A stretch of 8,960 nt of DNA. It comes from Ignavibacteriaceae bacterium. GTDB lineage: Bacteria; Bacteroidota; Ignavibacteria; Ignavibacteriales; Ignavibacteriaceae. The position numbers and the translations under genes were made by a program. Below, in pieces: positions 7,073-8,960 of this stretch (the first letter of the stretch is position 1; every line of letters begins with the position of its first letter). The stretch spans positions 1 to 8,960 of the forward strand of contig JARLHB010000091.1 in assembly GCA_031292465.1 (NCBI GenBank), written 5' to 3'. The notes under the pieces were generated by a model. It was not told where the DNA came from and searched no databases. It was given only the letters and a program-made list of their open reading frames with translations.

Positions 7073-7079
7073 CGTAAGC

Positions 7080-8063
7080 ATGAGTATCTTAGTCGATAAA
7101 AAGACCCGCCTCGTTGTTCAGGGAATAACCGGTGGAGAGGGATCTTTTCATACTCAGCAAATGATTGAGTACGGTACAAAGGTAGTCGCCGGAGTAACTC
7201 CCGGTAAAGGCGGTGCAGAATTTCTCGGAATACCAATTTATAACACAGTTGGACAGGCAGTAAAAGAGCAAAATGCCAATACCTCGGTAATATTTGTTCC
7301 CCCTGCTTTTGCTGTGGATGCTATTTTGGAAGCAGCCGGTTCAGGTATAAAAGTTATTGTATGTATAACTGAAGGCATACCTGCTGCCGACATGATTAAG
7401 GTTTACAATTATATAAAGAAAAAAGATGTTGTGCTTATCGGGCCTAACTGCCCGGGTATAATTTCTCCCGGTAAAGCTAAAATAGGTATTATGCCAGGTT
7501 TTATTCATAAGCCCGGAAAGATTGGCGTTGTTTCCCGGAGCGGTACATTAACCTATGAAGCAGTTAAACAGCTTTCTGATGTAAACCTTGGACAATCCAC
7601 CTGCGTTGGCATTGGAGGAGACCCTGTTATTGGTTCAAGATTTATAGACATAATTAAATTGTTTAATGAAGATCCCGATACGGAAGGGATTATTATGATT
7701 GGAGAAATTGGCGGAACTGCCGAAGAAGAAGCTGCGGCATTTATAAAGAAATATGTTAAGAAACCAGTAGTCGGATTTATTGCCGGAAGGACTGCACCTC
7801 CGGGAAGAAGAATGGGACATGCAGGCGCAATTATTTCCGGCGGAAAAGGCACTGCCGCAGAAAAAATGGAAGTTATGAAAAAAGCCGGGATTAAAGTAGT
7901 TGAGAGCCCTGCAGAAATTGGTTCGGCTATGCTTAAATTAATAGATGCTTTGAAAAAGAAGAGCAAAACTACTAAGGTACGCAAAGCTGTTGTTAAGGTC
8001 CCTGTAAAAAAGGCTGCCAAGGGATTAACCAGGACAAAAAAAACAATTAAGAAAAAGAAATAA
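7080..8063 (+). CDS. sucD: Succinyl-CoA ligase (ADP/GDP-forming) subunit alpha
   Basis: The alpha subunit of succinyl-CoA synthetase interconverts succinyl-CoA + NDP + Pi and succinate + NTP + CoA in the TCA cycle, with SucC. The CoA-binding Rossmann domain starts at GITGGEGSFHTQQM (15-28). The ligase domain carries IGPNCPGIISPG (120-131), SRSGTLTYE (152-160) and GRTAPPGRRMGHAGAIISGGKGT (236-258). H247 is the histidine phosphorylated during catalysis, equivalent to the E. coli active-site His. The family core ends near residue 291, as in 289-290-aa homologues. Residues 292-327 add a tail with 16 Lys and 2 Arg in 36 residues and no acidic residue. sucC is not in the window, so the beta subunit is encoded elsewhere. 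ndk follows after 36 bp, probably in the same transcript. Core identity is essentially certain; the tail's role is unknown. Confidence 0.96.
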   Translation: MSILVDKKTRLVVQGITGGEGSFHTQQMIEYGTKVVAGVTPGKGGAEFLGIPIYNTVGQAVKEQNANTSVIFVPPAFAVDAILEAAGSGIKVIVCITEGIPAADMIKVYNYIKKKDVVLIGPNCPGIISPGKAKIGIMPGFIHKPGKIGVVSRSGTLTYEAVKQLSDVNLGQSTCVGIGGDPVIGSRFIDIIKLFNEDPDTEGIIMIGEIGGTAEEEAAAFIKKYVKKPVVGFIAGRTAPPGRRMGHAGAIISGGKGTAAEKMEVMKKAGIKVVESPAEIGSAMLKLIDALKKKSKTTKVRKAVVKVPVKKAAKGLTRTKKTIKKKK

Positions 8064-8087
8064 GTTCTAACAAAAATAAGATAGAAA

Positions 8088-8093
8088 AAGGAG
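8088..8093 (+). promoter_or_regulatory. ndk ribosome binding site, fixes the TTG start
   Basis: AAGGAG, a near-ideal Shine-Dalgarno, ends 6 nt before TTG at 8100. The next codons read SNRTLAIIKPDG, matching the usual Ndk N terminus. No ATG or GTG is placed as well, so TTG is the likely initiator. Confidence 0.8.
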
Positions 8094-8099
8094 AAGCAT

Positions 8100-8531
8100 T
8101 TGAGTAACAGAACACTTGCAATTATAAAGCCGGATGGTGTGCAAAAAAATTTAATCGGCCAGATAATTACAAAAATAACAGAGGCGGGATTCAAAATTAA
8201 AGCTATAAAAATGGTACGGCTTACAAAAGACTCTGCGGGTGGATTTTATGAAGTTCACAAAGGCAAGTTTTTCTTTGAGGGACTAATTGAATACATGACT
8301 TCCGGCCCGTGCGTGCCTATTGCTCTGGAAAAAGAAAATGCAGTTGCCGATTTTAGAAAACTAATCGGTACAACTGATCCTGCGTTAGCAGACAAAGGAA
8401 CCATAAGAAAGCTTTATGCTGCAAGCAAGGCTGAAAATGTAATACATGGCTCTGATTCAGACGAGAATGCGGCAATTGAAATTGCTCATTTCTTTTCAAG
8501 GAAAGAATTGTTGGAGAACTCCGTTTCCTGA
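8100..8531 (+). CDS. ndk: Nucleoside diphosphate kinase
   Basis: At 143 aa this is the standard length for bacterial Ndk. The enzyme moves the gamma phosphate from one NTP (usually ATP) to another NDP through a phosphohistidine, balancing NTP and dNTP pools in the cytosol. Visible hallmarks are TLAIIKPDGV (5-14) with the nucleotide-contacting K10, FYEVHKGKFFF (49-59), the substrate-loop stretch IGTTDPALADKGTIR (89-103), and the signature NVIHGSDS (113-120) with catalytic H116. GTIRKLYAASKAENVIHG departs slightly from the more common GTIRADF.....NVIHG without touching catalytic residues. The start is TTG behind a strong Shine-Dalgarno. It lies 36 bp after sucD with no terminator between, and a strong terminator follows. 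Cotranscription fits, since succinyl-CoA ligase yields ATP or GTP that Ndk can equilibrate. Confidence 0.96.
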   Translation: MSNRTLAIIKPDGVQKNLIGQIITKITEAGFKIKAIKMVRLTKDSAGGFYEVHKGKFFFEGLIEYMTSGPCVPIALEKENAVADFRKLIGTTDPALADKGTIRKLYAASKAENVIHGSDSDENAAIEIAHFFSRKELLENSVS

Positions 8532-8552
8532 AATGATTATTAGTGTATTTAC

Positions 8553-8595
8553 AAAGAATGACTACTTTTTCATGCAGTAGTCATTCTTTTTTTGT
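8553..8595 (+). terminator. Strong intrinsic terminator after ndk
   Basis: AAAGAATGACTACT (8553-8566) pairs perfectly with AGTAGTCATTCTTT (8576-8589) around a 9-nt loop, and T residues continue to 8593. It starts 21 bp past the ndk stop and closes the sucD-ndk transcript. Confidence 0.92.
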
Positions 8596-8634
8596 TTTAA
8601 TGAATCAACATTTTTCTCTTAGAATTTCATTAAA

Positions 8635-8698
8635 CGGTAATTTCCTGTTAAATTTGTCCTTATCTATAAAGTTCATTTAGTCTTTGTCGTAATTACCG
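8635..8698. repeat. Inverted repeat before the lipoprotein gene
   Basis: CGGTAATT (8635-8642) and AATTACCG (8691-8698) are perfect 8-bp inverted arms 48 nt apart. The right arm overlaps ACCGGT. They lie in the presumed promoter region of the lipoprotein gene and could be paired regulator sites. The evidence is position and symmetry only. Confidence 0.25.
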
Positions 8699-8764
8699 GT
8701 TAATTCAATTGATTATTTTAAGATTAAAAGCAGATATTCTTTTATTACCTAAAAGGAAGTGATA

Positions 8765-8960
8765 ATGAAAAAAATACTATTATTGTTGTTTTGCTGCGCC
8801 ATATTATGGGGATGCAGTAAAAAGACAGAAAACAAAGCGGAAGATTTAAGCAGCAAGCTTAAAGTTGATACTACTGAGCTAAAATCAACTCCGATTGATA
8901 ACGCAAATATAAATTTTGCACTTCAATTTAAATTCAAAAAAGGCACAACATACCATTACC
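8765..8960 (+). CDS. Putative lipoprotein, 5' part only (runs off the window)
   Basis: Only 65 codons are present. The N terminus is a lipoprotein signal peptide: MKK, a hydrophobic stretch rich in Leu, then ILWGC with the lipidated Cys at 17. Ser follows at +2 and a polar linker (KKTENKAED...) comes next, which suggests an outer-membrane or periplasm-facing lipoprotein. The visible start of the mature domain, INFALQFKFKKGTTYHY, has the beta-strand pattern and the 'KFKKG..Y.Y' flavour of Bacteroidota lipoproteins of the DUF6263 type. That is a tentative resemblance from too short a segment. AAGGAAG (8753-8759) is a good Shine-Dalgarno 5 nt before the ATG. It follows the ndk terminator, so it should have its own promoter. 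Function unknown. Confidence 0.75.
   Translation, partial: MKKILLLLFCCAILWGCSKKTENKAEDLSSKLKVDTTELKSTPIDNANINFALQFKFKKGTTYHY

Larger units (their letters stand above)
6728..7079. other. Divergent promoter region between the permease and sucD
   Basis: These 352 bp contain no gene and must hold promoters for both divergent genes. Visible structures are a bulged hairpin at 6773-6791 in the permease leader, overlapping the perfect palindrome TTCCGGAA (6788-6795); a short hairpin GCCT...AGGC at 6935-6950; and a 7-bp inverted repeat CACGGCT/AGCCGTG at 6981-6987 and 7007-7013. For sucD, TATGAT at 7024-7029 is a reasonable -10, with only a poor -35 (TGAAAT, 7001-7006). I saw no riboswitch consensus. 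Confidence 0.5.

Noticed and set aside
7553..8194. 213-codon open frame on the minus strand across sucD/ndk
   Set aside because: It is antisense to two strongly conserved genes, and its low-complexity hydrophobic product reflects the complement of their codons.
8653..8686. Bacteroidota-type promoter (TTTG ... TAnnTTTG) for the lipoprotein gene
   Set aside because: TTTG at 8653 and TA-GTC-TTTG at 8678-8686 come close, but the -7 element has three instead of two bases between TA and TTTG, so I do not call it.
1..8960. CRISPR array, tRNA, rRNA or insertion sequence
   Set aside because: No regularly spaced repeats, no cloverleaf-like block and no transposase or terminal inverted repeats were seen.

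Overview
The window reads as part of a low-GC, Gram-negative chromosome from the Bacteroidota/Chlorobi/Ignavibacteria sphere. This placement is inferred from AT-rich spacers, a lipoprotein signal peptide, a sucD-ndk pair and a KimA-like permease; no marker gene settles it. Housekeeping genes fill the right half and a phage-defence module fills the left half.

Left half (about 1-4610), very AT-rich. Transcribed leftward are an OLD-family ATPase/Toprim nuclease (4301 to 2169) and, overlapping it by ATGA, an SF1A UvrD/Rep-type helicase (2172 to 424). This gene pair and order define Gabija-type defence (GajA + GajB). The nuclease frame is intact over 710 codons except for one in-frame TAA at codon 321. 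That stop falls directly before an ABC-signature-like LSLGG stretch, so the gene appears as two ORFs, 3339-4301 and 2169-3302. The helicase keeps all its motifs. Positions 1-423 hold no gene, only short GC-rich palindromes in AT-rich DNA.

Middle (about 4614-6727). A perfect 15-bp stem-loop terminator (4614-4647) separates the defence module from a leftward APC-superfamily permease of 661 aa that resembles the KimA-type K+ transporters. A four-tract G-quadruplex motif sits in the permease 3' UTR.

Right half (6728-8960). A 352-bp divergent spacer leads into a rightward sucD (succinyl-CoA ligase alpha, with an unusual lysine-rich C-terminal tail) and ndk (nucleoside diphosphate kinase, TTG start), 36 bp apart and closed by a strong terminator. 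SucD makes NTP by substrate-level phosphorylation and Ndk redistributes the phosphate, so the pairing makes biochemical sense. A lipoprotein gene begins at 8765 and runs off the window.

The observation most worth following is the Gabija-like pair and its single nonsense codon. It may be a recently inactivated defence locus, a sequencing error, or (less likely) a functional split.
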